Shown here: positions 1 to 12,547 of the stretch, one piece after another
Layout of the letters: each line of letters opens with the position of its first letter
Position numbering within the stretch: the first letter of the stretch is position 1
NCBI RefSeq assembly: GCF_001653235.2
Contig: NC_035795.1
Location: 806,001 to 870,000 of the forward strand
DNA length: 64,000 bases
From: Pochonia chlamydosporia 170
Lineage: Eukaryota > Ascomycota > Sordariomycetes > Hypocreales > Clavicipitaceae
Direction of reading: 5' to 3'
The notes under the pieces: model-generated
Seen by the model: only the letters and a program-made list of their open reading frames with translations
What the model was told of the DNA's origin: nothing
Database searches by the model: none
Position numbers and translations under genes: made by a program

Positions 1-1207
1 TGTGGTCTTTCTGGAGGGCAGTCTGATCTACTTGGACGCTGAGCAACGGACAAGGTTCAAAAAAGTTCGCAAGTTCAGCGTCAACGTTGTCATAAATATT
101 ACATTACGGTCGTGTCCGATAATAGTCTGCGGTTGAATGTGTGAGTTCTGCGGCATGCAACTGATGCATCAGGAACATGGAACATGCGATACAGTCCATG
201 TTGGCTTGGCTCTGCTCAATCCATAGAAATCTCAAACCCAGCGCCAATCGACACGACGGCACTTGGGCACTCCAACTCGAACCCTGCCAAGTGACGTATG
301 CACATTTGACCCAAATACCACGCACCTGCATCATGTCAAGTATCTACATCTTTAGGTGCCAAGGTACCTAGGTAGTTTGCATGTTTACAGCACAAGTCGT
401 GAGTGCCAGCAATTGAACCCAAATCCACACAACCACACAAACCACGCACCTTACATCGTGCATTGATGAACTCCAACAACTTCACCTATGCACCTCCATC
501 CGCCAAATCCAAGACAAACATCAACCCAAAACAAAAAACAGACCACATGACCCCATCCACCGCATTTTTAAACTAAAAAAAAAAAAAATCCCATCTCACC
601 CCCCGTAGATCAGATCTAGTTTCCATTACCCCTCGTAAACTCACGCAACGAATCCCCATGGACCTATGACTAACAAGAAACGGGATTTCTCGCCTCCACT
701 CATCTAGACTCGTTTCCAGCCTCCAATCCGCGTGCATGCCGTATCTGAAAATGTTCGGCGGGCCCGCTTTTGCTCGGCGCCGCAGGAGGTCCGTCGTCGG
801 AAATGTTTGAATATATTTGAGTCGTGATGTGAGCGTCCGACTTCACGCAAACTTGGCCTACTTCGCCTTTACCTTTACTTTTCACCTGCAGCGTTACGAT
901 TACCTTATTTCAGTTTAACTCTTCTAGCGCTCTGTTACACTTTACATACACTTATACTTTACATTACATTTACACTATATCTTTACATTTCCATTACACT
1001 CAAACTCACACCCACATTGACTTTCATCGTACACTTCGTCTCATGCCTCGCCATAAATAACTGACCTTCTGGCCTCATACCATTCCCATTCCTTCAACCT
1101 CACAAGTCCATCAGGTAGATCCCACCATATCCCACATCTACCGTTCACTCAGCTAACACTCCCAGTCTCACTCCCAGTCTCACTCTCATCACCGATCAGT
1201 CCTCACC
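1..1207. other. intergenic DNA and asparaginase leader
   Basis: No coding region was recognised. Open frames here are short and carry no domain. The last 300 bases before the asparaginase start are strongly pyrimidine-rich with repeated TTACA and CACTC runs, as is common for fungal promoters and 5' leaders. A perfect 10-bp palindrome TACCTAGGTA sits at 365-374. Confidence 0.6.
365..374. promoter_or_regulatory. perfect palindrome TACCTAGGTA
   Basis: A 10-bp perfect palindrome in the asparaginase upstream region, recurring exactly at 51896-51905. Half versions occur near 14486, 36665, 39708 and 55623. All are intergenic. Function unknown. Confidence 0.5.
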
Positions 1208-2843
1208 ATGTCGCCCTCTCAAACCCTCGATCCCACCACCACCACCGCCCTCCCCGAATCCCGCGTCCTCATCATCGGCACCGGCGGCACAATATGCATG
1301 CAGGAAGGCCCCGACGGCCTCGCCCCCAGCGAAGGCTTCCTCGACAGTGCCATGGCCCCCCGCCCAACCTTTAACGACATGTCCGGCCTAGACGGTACCT
1401 CATCCCCCCCCCAAAAACACCAAAACCATCCCTCAAAAGCATCACTAACAAGCAGCAGTAAAGCTTCAGGCCTACAAAAACGGGCACCTCACCTCCCTCG
1501 ACTCCCTCCGCACCCCTCCCACCGCCAACCACCGCCACATCCGGTACTCCATCCTCGAATTCACCCCCCTCCTCGACAGCTCGTCCATCTCCGCCACCGA
1601 CTGGGCGAGCATGGCCCTCTGCGTCAAGCAAAACTACCACCTGTTCGACGGCTTCGTCATCCTCCACGGCACAGACTCGCTCGCCTACACCGCCTCCGCG
1701 CTCTCCTTCATGATGAGCAACCTCGGCAAGCCCGTCATCCTGACCGGCTCGCAGGCCCCCATCTTTGCGCTGCAGTCCGACGCCGTGGACAACCTGCTCG
1801 GCAGCCTCATCATCGCGGGGACGTACGTCATCCCAGAGGTCGGGCTCTTCTTCCACCACAAGCTGTACCGGGGGAACCGCACCACAAAGGTATCCTCAGC
1901 TGCGTTTGAGGCCTTCGCCTCGCCCAACTACGAGCCGCTCGCCAAGGTCAACGGCCTGGGCATCACCGTCAACTGGCCACTCGTCCTTCGTCCAACCAGT
2001 ATCGCGGAGTTCCAGGTCCAGAAACACCTCGACACCACGCACGTGGCCTGCGTCCGCGTCTTTCCCGGCATCAAGCCCGAGATGATCGACGCAGTCCTCC
2101 ACCTCCCTGACCTTCGGGGCCTCATCCTCGAAACCTTTGGCATGGGCAACGTCCCCGGCGGTTCGGACGGTCGTCTCACCCACGTCATACAGTCCGCGGT
2201 CCAGCGCGGCGTCATCGTTGTCAACGTCTCGCAGTGCGTCTCCGGCTTCGTCTCCCCTGTCTACGCACCAGGCACGCAACTCGGCCGTGTAGGCGTCATC
2301 TTTGGCCTCGATCTCACCGCCGAAGCCGCCCTCACCAAACTCTCCTACCTCCTCGCCCTGCCGGATCTCACAAGCAAAGACATAACAGAGCGCTTCTCCC
2401 GCTCTCTGCGCGGCGAAATGACGGAAATCGCACACCCGACCTTTTCTCACCCCTCTGCACCTCTAGAAGACACGGCTTCTCGACTGACGCTCCTGGAATC
2501 TGCCTTCACAGCCCTGGGTTACGCCATACAAAACGACGAACTAGGCGTCGTTAAGCAGTTACTGCAAGGGGACGGAAGCCAACTGCTCAAGACGGCTGAT
2601 TATGCTGGAAACACGGCCTGTCACTTGGCAGCTGTAAATGGCAACACGGACATTATGCTCGAGCTCCTCAAACAAGGGGCTAGTGTTCATGAGAGAAATA
2701 GAGCCGACAATTCGCCCTTGTTCTTGGCCACGTTGTCTGGAAATGAGGAGTGCGCTGAGCTCCTGAGGTCTGCGGGGGCACATTTGAGCATGGAGGAGAT
2801 TGAGAGGGGGCCCTTGGCAAAGTACAGACAGGAGAATCGGTAG
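1208..2843 (+). CDS. L-asparaginase with C-terminal ankyrin repeats
   Basis: Predicted cytosolic type I asparaginase (L-asparagine to aspartate plus ammonia), 523 residues in two exons, 1208-1394 and 1459-2843. The 64-nt intron keeps frame only with the acceptor at 1458 and carries CACTAAC as branch site. The first catalytic threonine lies in GTGGTIC (about residues 24-30), and the second catalytic motif HGTD is at about 132-135. After the asparaginase domain (to about residue 380) two ankyrin-type repeats run from about 430 to 510 (NTACHLAA, NSPLFLA). This is the domain order of ASPG-type enzymes such as the mammalian 60-kDa lysophospholipase/asparaginase. No signal peptide is visible. A competing acceptor at 1469 would break frame. 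The asparaginase call is strong. Any lysophospholipase activity is unproven. Confidence 0.93.
1395..1458 (+). other. intron of the asparaginase gene
   Basis: GT at 1395, CAG at 1456-1458, branch-like CACTAAC at 1443-1449. Removing it joins the N-terminal catalytic threonine motif to the HGTD half in one frame. Confidence 0.8.
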
Positions 2844-3464
2844 GCACCTCCAACGGACCGAGAATTGACCCCGTCATTTCTTTGCATCACGGTTACGGAA
2901 AAGTTACGGAAAAGTTTGGTTTCGGCGAGTCACTCAGCGTATTTAGACAGTGTGCACAGATGCAGCATTAATCCACACCTCATATACCCATACCCCATAA
3001 CATGCCGTGTATTCTATCCGTACTACCTACACTCACTCAATATCTCCCATCCGACGCGCATCCACCCGTACCGGCCCCTTAGCTTGAATACTCCGATTAC
3101 TGCATCAATACACAAATGAACCATTGCATCTTAACCATGCTGTTCTATTGCCTTTACTGGCGTTCTCCTCTTACATACACCTTGTCCCATACACAACCCA
3201 TCCAGGCCAAGGTACCAACCAACATGAACATGACGCCAAAGTCATACAGCTTATTCAGTAACCAGTGCCGACCAGTGTCTCGTGTATCCAGAGTCCCTCT
3301 ACCCTTCTCTTGCTTGGCTACCAAGTACATGGTACATATCGTGAGACGGGGGCCAGCTCACACACCGGGAATGGTAACACCATGACGCCACCGTGATTCA
3401 GGCAATGTCGCCTCCCTCTTGCTACAAAAAGGTATAATCATTCATGCTTCCTCAATTGCCCCTT
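2844..3464. other. convergent 3' intergenic region
   Basis: Separates the asparaginase (+) and deubiquitinase (-) stop codons. It is CA/CT-rich with no domain-bearing frame, and must contain both 3' UTRs. No gene seen. Confidence 0.6.
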
Positions 3465-6400
3465 TTATCGAAGGAAGAGATCTCCAGCGCCGTTTCGCAC
3501 CGATCTGGTTCTATCCACATGATCCAAGCCAAGGTAGTCGTCTTCGGTTGCCGCCATGGTCCATAATTCATCATCTACCATTGTCAGTAACAAGGAACAA
3601 GTCAGGTGTCATAGCCAGGACCATGACCGGTTACTTACCATCGTTTAGATATTGCGGTTTTGAGTAGTTTGCTCGGCGGGCGACCGCAAACTTAATCTTT
3701 TCGAAGCTCTTGCCCTTGAAGCCAGTGCGCTTCTCAAGCCGCTTCTTGGTGTCTGCAAACTTTTCGCCCTGGAGAAATGTTAGTGGCGTCGAAACAACAC
3801 TCTCCATGTTTGCGCTCACCTCTACCAGGAGGAATTTAAAAGGAACCCCGTGGAGCCTGTTGACTTCGTTTTGGAAGTGGAAGACTTGGATAAAACTCTC
3901 ATCGGGAGCTGCGGCCTCTTCATCTGACATTCGCTCGGCGTAGATTTGTGCGTAATCGTTGAGGTTCATAACCGGATGATCTCGAGGCGGTTCACGGTAG
4001 AATCTATTCGAGCTCGTCTCATAAACCCTGATCTTGCCACCTTCCTGCTCATCCGGAATCTGCGCCTTCGCAACTAAAGCCTGAATGACATCATCAATGG
4101 TGCCGGTCTTGGGAACAAGCAGATCGAATTGGTCCTGCAAATGGTGATTAGCTCAAAAATACTCGGTGCAAACATAGTAGGCGACCTTGCATACCTCCTT
4201 GGTAATGCCTTCACTCAGCCAAGTAAGCTTGATGCTCTTCTTGGTATCCAGCTCTGCCAAGCTCATCTCCAATACCTCAAAGTAAAACGCATCTCCTCGT
4301 TGGCTGGAGTTGAGACTGTTCCCCATGGGGTTAAGTATCTGCCTTAAACTGGGATTCGTTCCACGACGGACTGGCGCTTTCGGGTTGTTGGTCGTAGCGT
4401 TGACGGTCCAAAGACGGATATGCGTGGGAGGCACGCTCAAATAGTTACCTACACGCTCTGAGAGTGTGTCATAATTGATCTTGGAGTTAAGGACGAGATC
4501 AAATGGGGGGTATTGACTCTGGTCACATCTGGTAGGATGGGGATGGAATCTGACAATCCTCTTGTTCTCCAGAAAATCGTAATATTCCCTGGCGTCCTCA
4601 AACCGATCGGACGTACGGATACTATTCGCTTGTCAGTAAGCACAAGACATTGCAAGGCAGTGAGTGGAAGCTTACGGTTCTTGCAGGGGCTTGTCTTGTG
4701 TCTGTGCCTGTTCTGCTTGTCGTGCAGAAGAGCGCTGGAAGCAGATAATGTCACCGTCCTGCAGTTCAGCAACCTTGAGGGTCTGCTTAGCTTTCAAAGC
4801 TTCAATCATGGTTGGTTTTATTTCCTGTGTGAGTCAGCGTCTTTCGTTCTGCAAACACTTCGATGGAGAAAACGGAAGGGTTGTGCATACTTCCCAGAGT
4901 AGCAACTTTTCGTCAGTTGGCAGCTTCTCGCCCCATCCCATCTTCTGCAGGATCTGAGGCACCAAGTCCTCGACCTTCTTCTCCTTGCCAATATACGCAT
5001 GGCCGACGCCGTGCAGAGTTTGAGCATCAGGGTCAAAGTGCTTCAAGAACAAGAGAATCGTATCATTTTTCACGACCACGCCATTGGGCTGACTCTGGTA
5101 CGATGGCCATATGGGTTCGCCATCGGCGTTCACCTCATCAGCGACTTCGGCCCAGACCCGCAGGCTGGTGTCCCGGTGAGCGGCGGATCGCGCGTACACT
5201 TCTTCAACTGTTGGGCGAAGGTCCATGATGGGCTGATCAGGTCGGATCGTCTTGTTTTGGCGGTTCACCATCAACCATAGCCGCACCTTGCGAGGGTCTT
5301 GGCCCATGTCCTCGGCAACCTGTTTGGTGAACTCTTCCATAGACATTGCGCGGCGGATGCGATAGGATCGAGGGGACGCTTCATCTACTTCTTGGTTCGA
5401 GTCAAACGTACACAGATCGGTGGCACCATAGTGACGGAAAGTTTCGTTTGTGATGACCTTGGCAGTCATGTAGAGATGGGCCTCCCGCTGTTCACGTCTA
5501 CGGGCCTCCTTGAGCGCGTTTTCTTCTTCAAACCGTTGTTCTGTAAATTATGTTAGCCTGTAACTCGAATATTCAGTCATGGCGGGAGACTCACGCAGAT
5601 GCTGAGGGATGTCATTCTTTCGTACATCGCACAGAATCTTGTCCAGCTTTGACTGACGGATATAGACCAACATGTATGCGCTGTTTTGGCGAATGATGGG
5701 TGCCTTCTTTTGCAGGGGAGCACGAGGATACCCGTTGGGGGTCCTGTACTCTCCGCCAAAATTCTCTTCCAAGACCTCTCTCGACGTGGCCCTCGTGACC
5801 TTGTCATCATCGTACTTGTAGAACCATCCATCCTTTTCAGGCTTAATAAAGGCATAGTAGTGTCCAGCGTTCAAATCGCCGCTATGAACGAGAACTCCGT
5901 GCAGTTGGTACGTCCAAGGCTCAGATTTGTCTGCATCCTCTATCAGGTAAGGGGCGGCATCAAAGACGTCTGGGAATTCGTAGCGGTCATTGATCTTCAT
6001 CATCATGTCTCTCTGGATGTCGTACTCGAATCGTTTCAGCTGCAGGTGCAGAACGTCGGGGAAACTGGTAAAAATGACGCCCTTGTTGGCGTCTTGCAGC
6101 TTGTGTTCGTCTCCCGCAAAGTACTGGTTTTCTCCGTCCATCTTCTCGACCTGGATGTAATCCTGGAAACTTTCCAGCATGTTCTTGTTTCCACTGACAT
6201 TGAGCTGAATGTCCCAGAAATCTTCAATACGGCTTGATTCGTAGTCCACATTAATGCACGAAATGTAGGTCTTAATCTTGCCACTGAACATTTCGGGGAG
6301 GACGTTTTCGGCCTTGGTGCCTTTCATCTTCTCCTCCATTCGCTCCATCAACTTTCGCGACAGCTCTTGGACATCTTGCTGCTCAAAGATGTGGCGAGTT

Positions 6401-7611
6401 TCCCATCCAAACGATTTTGTCAACTCATTTGTACCAACTGCCTGATCAGAGGTTTGCAGTTGGTAGAATAGTCTTTGTAGTGTGTAAGCAGAGTTTTGCA
6501 TACTCTCGTCATTTTCGGTGGGAATCTCATAAACCGCCTGAAAACATGTCAGCTACAACTCGGTCTGGATGGGACGGGGGGTTAGGGTTGCATATATATG
6601 TACTTTTCGGAACGCATTGGTGAAATAGAGCGACTGCAACAGGCTGTTCAAATAGCAGGTGGCACCCTGGTTTTTTAGACCAACATAGCCGGTTTCCTTT
6701 TTGGAGTCGTAGTTGATGAAGTTGTGCCACAGGACGCCAGTTTCGTCTTCCACGACACGGACGTATGCTGTGATGTTGGCTGTGTCGTTCTCGCACAAGG
6801 GCCTGTTACCATGCTCCCAAGGTACGTTGAACATGCGTCGGTGCTCGACAAATCTGGTAAATCCCCAGTCACCTTCTTCTTTGGTGAACCTGTGGTGCGC
6901 AGCATGATGAACGTATAGGCTAGGATCGTTGGGATTCCACAGTACCAGAGCAAACTGAACACAGCAGCTCCAGTTTTCAGGCACAGCATCCGCCTCGAAT
7001 CCATGCTCTAGGTAGATGGAGCACTGATCGGTGTTGTTTCCATGAGGGAAGAGGAGAATTCGCCTACAAGATGCATCTAGTGTTAGGAACGCTTTGCTCC
7101 CTTGAATGGGACAGAGACAGAGAGTCAAGGTCATGGGTCTTGGGTCGACACATACCATGGGTAGCCACCAGCTTGGAAGATGGGACCATGCTCCCTCTTG
7201 CCCATGTTCCTCCAATTTTCGACAGACCATGTGTTGTGGGCATCCTCGAGGATCTTGGGTTCGTCCAATAAGGGAGTCAGGACGAGTTCCTTCATAGCGT
7301 CATCTAAAATATCGCTAGTCAGCTGTTGGACCTCTTATAGACAAAATCGTGGGAAGCGATCGATGGAGGGCAAACGTACAGTCGCTGGCTAGAGGAAGGT
7401 CTTGGAGTTGTTGATCTGAATCGCCCTGTTCTAGGCCGTCTGGGTTGATGATGGCAACCGAGTCCTTCTCGGGAGCGTTGGCAACACCGACATAGTCGTC
7501 CGTGTCCACCACCATCTCATTCGGGGAGTCGACATTGTAGCTCTGTTTTCGACGATGATTGTCAGTCTTTGGTTTCGGACGAATAGGCAGGTAACGGCTG
7601 GCATGGAACAT
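3465..7611 (-). CDS. ubiquitin C-terminal hydrolase, USP7/Ubp15 type
   Basis: Predicted deubiquitinating cysteine protease of the USP7 (HAUSP, yeast Ubp15) family. Ten exons can be joined in frame: 7611-7380, 7303-7156, 7063-6604, 6537-5595, 5540-4891, 4824-4676, 4621-4195, 4134-3820, 3768-3639 and 3574-3465, giving about 1187 residues. A MATH/TRAF-like domain (about 90-235, with [11 protein letters not shown] and GGYPW) recognises substrate. It is followed by the USP domain with catalytic Cys at about 263 in [10 protein letters not shown] and catalytic His at about 506 in NAGHYYAF. The remaining half matches the ICP0-binding and ubiquitin-like repeats of USP7 ([17 protein letters not shown]). 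The order is that of active enzymes and no catalytic residue is missing. The 5' end is the weak part. The ATG at 7611 gives a basic tail, an internal ATG at 7515 (before VVDTDDY) is equally possible, and a further upstream exon cannot be excluded because an acceptor-like site lies near 7543. Confidence 0.92.
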
Positions 7612-9937
7612 TGTGGGCAACGTATGGGAGGAATAGTAAGAAAGGTGGAAGAGGCGGCCAAGTTGATATCAGGGTTGCAACTGAATGATGGCAAGATGTA
7701 TGAGAGTTGCGTCGGTATAACGAATAAAACTGGCTGTCAAAAGTCCGTGGCAGCAAATCGTGGTGTCGTGGCTGCGGAGAAGAGGTTTGATTGTGCAAGA
7801 AGACAGCTCCAGGCTTTGAAGCGTAGTATTGAGGTGTGATTTTCGTGCACAGGAAAAGTGGCAGTGAAGATATCATCGGACCAGGTATTCATGAAGCGAC
7901 ACCAAGAAGTATGGCGCCAATAGGAAAGATGTGAACGAGCAGAGTCGAGGGGAGCGAACAAAGCAACGCAACGCAAAGCAAAGCATCATCTGAAGCAAGG
8001 CTGCCCGCAGAATTGACAGGGAAGCCATGAACAGCTGTCGCAGCCGGTTCCATCAATGCTCAATGTTGCAAGTGCCAAACAGAACCGGGGAAGGAAGGTG
8101 CATCGCAGGATAGTATTGGTTTCTCGGGACAAACTGCAACTGGGTTCGACATCTGGGTACGTTTCGTTCTTACCATTTTGACGGCAGCCAGCAGGACGAG
8201 GCCGGCTCAAGCTCCACAGCTCCCGGATCAAAAGCTCGCACCGCCAGAAAAAGGGCACGGCTGACAGACACAGTCCCGGGAGGACAAAGGAGACGTGGGC
8301 GCCAGGTTATCCGGGTTGCAATTTGATCGTTCGCGTCAGCGATGGACCGATGGTGAGGGAGGAGGCTCAAGAGTCAAGAGTCAAGAGTCAAGATAGCCTT
8401 TCCGGGATCGCGGCAACGGTTCGGTCGACGGCGTATGGCGGGGAAGGTGCGGACGGCGTGCCTGCGCAAGCGCTGGTTGTGAGCAACGACCAGAACACGA
8501 TTAGGTTTGGAGTCTGGTGGAATTCCGGGCGCAGTCGTCGTCCATGTATTGTGCAATGCTTGTCTGGTCGAAGGGCTTTGCTTGCTTGGAAGGGGGGGCG
8601 AAAAATGGTTGGCGGCGAACACGACGACGACGTCAACGTCAGGCAGACGACTACTTGCTGCAAAACAGCTGTGCGGTGCCAGGATGTGGTACGGCCGACG
8701 TACCTACACGTACCAAGGTACCGTGGAGCCAGTTGAGTCTGCTAGCAGTGGGCAACAGAGCTCAACTTGGATTGAGCGTGCAAATGTCAGGCAAAACCTC
8801 GGTCTCGGTGCGGGGTGTCGAAACAAAAACGTAGACGTGGAAACCGTCGGTGAGGGTGAGAAAGAGACAAAAAGAACAATCAATCAAGTAATTAACAGAA
8901 TCAATATAGCTGGCTCGGTACCCTCGGCATAGAGGTTCCAACACTGCCTGCAACAGATGGCGAGGCAGGGGTCTATCAATCAGCAAGAGGGTGGGTGATG
9001 ACGGCGATGTTTCAAGGCAAATCAGCACGATGCTCGCATGGCGTGCCCAGCGTAGGGCTACGGCACCACGACATCTGATACTCCAATTCAAACACTGGGT
9101 TCGAGCAGGCTTGGGTGGTAGTGGTGGCGCAGAGGTGTTGCTTACAGGCAGTGATTTGCACAACAAGACAAAGCCGAACCAGTGGGACTCATCAGCAACA
9201 AGCTCAAGTGGCACCAAGCTGGAGAAGGGCGTGAGGATGTGATGGGGAGCAACAGATGTTAAGGATAGACCACGGCGATCCGAAGAAGAACCTGTTCTAG
9301 TGCATCCCGCTGGTATGTCTACCATTCGACGAGAGCGTTCTGGAAGTTTGATTGAAGTATCGCGCTAACAGAAAATGTCACATTGAAGCTCCAGCGTTGG
9401 AATTTAGCTCCGCGCCACTCATGACGTCTCCCAGTGCTGACGATTTGTTGGTGCTTGACCTGCGTCGATCGGCTTGATTATTGAAGGAGTGCCACAAGAC
9501 AACATTTGAAGCTGAGTTACCCAGGCCTGGAAGAGCTCTTATACTGACATGTAATTTGCACAGTTGGTCTGAATGAGATTTCATCTTGGCACTTTTAGAG
9601 AGCAAGCTGCCCTGGTACACACATGACCTCAAATGCTAAACAACTTCGGAGCAGCAGGTTTGGGTATTGATAGGCTTGTGTAGGTCCCGATATTGCGATT
9701 CTACTAGCATTTAGATGCGTCTTTTCAACTCGGCATTTGAACAGCTCGCAAACTATCATCAAGTCAGCAGTGTCTGATACTGACCGACGGCATCCGTATC
9801 TGATGAGTACGTTCGAAAAGGTGGACCATGTCCATTTTCATACGAGCAGAACCATGGCGGCTTAGAGTCATGTCCTTCTACTTCATATCCAGGAAGGTTG
9901 CCATATGCTCCACTACCATACAAAGTTATCCTTTACA
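7612..9937. other. long intergenic region upstream of the deubiquitinase
   Basis: About 2.3 kb with no convincing gene. The longest open frame (about 8762-9325, minus) is proline/leucine-rich without a domain. The region holds a four-copy 7-nt repeat (8367-8394). It probably contains the deubiquitinase promoter and 5' UTR and, on the left-pointing strand, the downstream flank of ERG12. Confidence 0.5.
8367..8394. repeat. short tandem repeat (TCAAGAG)4
   Basis: Three exact copies of the 7-mer TCAAGAG and a fourth ending TCAAGAT. It is non-coding, in the upstream region of the deubiquitinase gene. Confidence 0.85.
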
Positions 9938-11314
9938 TCAAGCACTCGCTCTGGTCCAAAACTTCCACCCTTCTCGGTCCTCACGGACGCCAACGCCGAC
10001 CAGTCTTTCAATGCCTTCAGCTCCAACAGCCTTTTCAAATTTGTCCTGATTAATCTCTTCACACGCTCCCACGGTGCTGTTTCGAAATACGGCAGGCGAG
10101 AGCACTGCAACGCCGTCAGCACCCAAGATGGTCTCATATTTCTTAAACCCCTCGTCGGCTAACTTGTCCCCTAATTCATCAATTACTTCAGCTTCAACCC
10201 CTGGTCGAAAGATGGTAATAGCACATCCACCACCTCCCGCACCCGTAAGTTTCGTCCAGCCAATATCCGCATAGTCCACCAGCTCGCGGATACGCTCTAG
10301 TCGAGGATGCGATACCCCCAGCGAAACCAGGAAGCCGTGGTTCATGCTGATTAGATCTCCCAAACATTCGAGAGCACTGGGCACGTCGTGGGGAGAAACG
10401 GCATTACCTTTAAAATCAGCGGACGAGATAAGCTCCAGCGCCGAGGTTGTCAGTCGGCCAATTCCATCCAGGATATGCTCCGTCATAAGAGGATGTCTTT
10501 GTTTCAAAGCTTTGACCTTGGCTACCTGCATTGCCGTTGACCGAGACTGCTGCGTATCGATGAGCAGGAGCCTCAATTTGGGGAAATTGGCGATTGGAGT
10601 CACAACTGATGGCCCAGAACTTCTTTGGAAGACGACAGCCTTGCCGCCAGTAGAGACCGCATTATCCACTCCGCTAGGGTCACCATGTATGCACATCTCG
10701 GCTACATAGGCCCATCGATTGATACGGTCAAGTTGAACCTTTGCCTCCTCAGGGGGCTGGTCGGGATGTGGTCCAGCCAGTGTTCGATTTTGAATAAGCA
10801 AGGCAGCACTTAGACAGACACAAACGCTCGCGCTGCTCCCTAACCCTGCGCCAATTGGGATTGTCGATCGAAGAGTGTAGATGAATCCAGCAGTGAGGGG
10901 CGACCCTAACGAGAGATAGAGGTAGAGAAAAGCGGTGGCGGACCTCGTATGCATTTTCCGCTGCTTCTCTGGAAGGTGTTTGGACACCAGCTCAGCATGC
11001 GGTTGAACGGCATTGAGCAATTCCGGATCAAGGGACTCGACAATCGTATAAAAGGACGTATTCCTTGACTGAAATGTAACCCATGGCAGGGTGTCTATTT
11101 CCCAAGTGTGATTTAAGCCAATATCGCTAAAATTCAGCGTAACAATGCGTTGAGACTTGGACAGCGTCGTGACCAGGAGGTATGATCTGAGCGAGATGGC
11201 CGCAGCAATGGTAGGCTTGCCATAGACAGCAGCATGTTCGCCAAAGAGAATGACTTTTCCTGGCGCAGAGACCATAAACGGCGGTGCCAAGGGCAACGAG
11301 GTTTTTCTCTCCAT
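9938..11314 (-). CDS. ERG12: mevalonate kinase
   Basis: Predicted GHMP-family kinase that phosphorylates mevalonate with ATP, early in ergosterol and isoprenoid synthesis. It is a single uninterrupted frame of 458 residues, close to the family's usual length. All three GHMP motifs are present: motif 1 KVILFGEHAAVYG (about 20-32), the ATP-binding motif 2 PIGAGLGSSAS (about 153-163), and motif 3 KLTGAGGGG (about 355-363). The substrate/catalytic segment HGDPSGVDNAV (about 210-220) includes the aspartate expected to act as base. No targeting peptide is seen, so a cytosolic or peroxisomal location is possible. The start at 11314 puts motif 1 at the usual distance from the N-terminus. It is transcribed divergently from the dehydrogenase kinase gene across about 1.2 kb. 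No sign of damage is visible. Confidence 0.95.
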   Translation of the reverse strand: MERKTSLPLAPPFMVSAPGKVILFGEHAAVYGKPTIAAAISLRSYLLVTTLSKSQRIVTLNFSDIGLNHTWEIDTLPWVTFQSRNTSFYTIVESLDPELLNAVQPHAELVSKHLPEKQRKMHTRSATAFLYLYLSLGSPLTAGFIYTLRSTIPIGAGLGSSASVCVCLSAALLIQNRTLAGPHPDQPPEEAKVQLDRINRWAYVAEMCIHGDPSGVDNAVSTGGKAVVFQRSSGPSVVTPIANFPKLRLLLIDTQQSRSTAMQVAKVKALKQRHPLMTEHILDGIGRLTTSALELISSADFKGNAVSPHDVPSALECLGDLISMNHGFLVSLGVSHPRLERIRELVDYADIGWTKLTGAGGGGCAITIFRPGVEAEVIDELGDKLADEGFKKYETILGADGVAVLSPAVFRNSTVGACEEINQDKFEKAVGAEGIERLVGVGVREDREGWKFWTRASA

Positions 11315-12547
11315 TTCGCAGGAGTATACCGCCTTGTATCAGGATAGTGGACTGTGTGGTGTAGGTCCATGACAGGCATGTCGAAATATTGAAGCGAAAT
11401 GTCGGACGTTCGCTCGCTTCACCGTTGTAAGTATCACATCCTGATTGGCTGTATGCAGCTCTGGTCGCCTGGCGAACAAATCATCTCCGACTGAAGCATA
11501 TCGATAACCTCACGAGCAGTCTGGTAGCTACATTTAAAATTCTTGTTTCTACACGAAGAATTGTGATGTTGTCATGGTGAAGGGAAATGGTTTACTTGTG
11601 TCATTGACAAGGAAATGACTCCAGTTGTGCCCAGCACCTAGCCGACGCTTTCACATGCGACAACCTGCCAATTCGCGGGCAAACGGGCTCGATTTGATTT
11701 GCCTGATCCTCCCGCTGGCCGGAGCTAGCACACCGGCTCCCCAGACAAGCCAAACAGGGAAGCATGAGAGCGCACCTGAGCAAAGTGAGGCAACTGCCCC
11801 CTCCTTTTGCTGCGCCAATCCCGCCACTGGGCGTCAAGACATCCCCTGCAGCGCACCACCACTGCACGAATGCTGCCATTGACTCTGCAGACTGGCAGCC
11901 CTCCCGATACCGCTCCCAGTCATGCCACGGGGGTCACCACCGAAACAACATTGAGGCTGCATCAACAAGGACCAAGTTGAGCTGCAACTTCACCACCTTG
12001 ACCATCCATCCATCAAGTCAAGTCCGTGTTTCTCAAGCCAGGCCCCGAATCCTCCAGCATCGAATGTGGGGTCAGCAGCCTAACCCCAGAGTTGGGCCGC
12101 CGAGTCACACTTGAGCTAGACCAGACTCCAGTCATAGATCCTCGGATGAGGCCAAAGCTTGCATACATATGTACACACGAGTCCAGTGTCCGGTGTCATT
12201 TAGGATGCATTGCAAATGCAGATGCGACCAGAGACATCAGACCCAACTTCCCCTCAAACCAGCCGCATCACCAAATAATTCCCTCGTACGATACCTACAA
12301 CCTGCTTCAACCGTAACCATCATCGTGCCATCTTTCCCGCCCAAAGTTGACTCTGATAGTCCAGCCCGCCCAGACCTTTTCGTCCCCGTCATCATCCCCA
12401 TCTGCTCCCCCAAAAAGGGCACACGACCGATCTCGCTCACTAGCTTCCCCAAGAGCTCAATCTACCAGACCAGACTACAACTCGCCAACCACAACGACTC
12501 TAAAACACACATTACGACCGCTCGCGTCACTGCATGGAATCAACAAC
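11315..12547. other. divergent intergenic region, ERG12 and mitochondrial kinase
   Basis: Contains both promoters. It is CA/CT-rich toward 12.5 kb. Open frames here are short and domain-free. No RNA gene seen. Confidence 0.55.

Noticed and set aside
1371..2450. Long antisense frames across the asparaginase gene
   Set aside because: High-GC third positions of the real gene create open shadow frames. No domain on the minus strand.
8762..9325. 187-codon minus-strand open frame upstream of the deubiquitinase
   Set aside because: Pro/Leu/Ser-rich low-information composition, no domain, no supporting splice or promoter signal.
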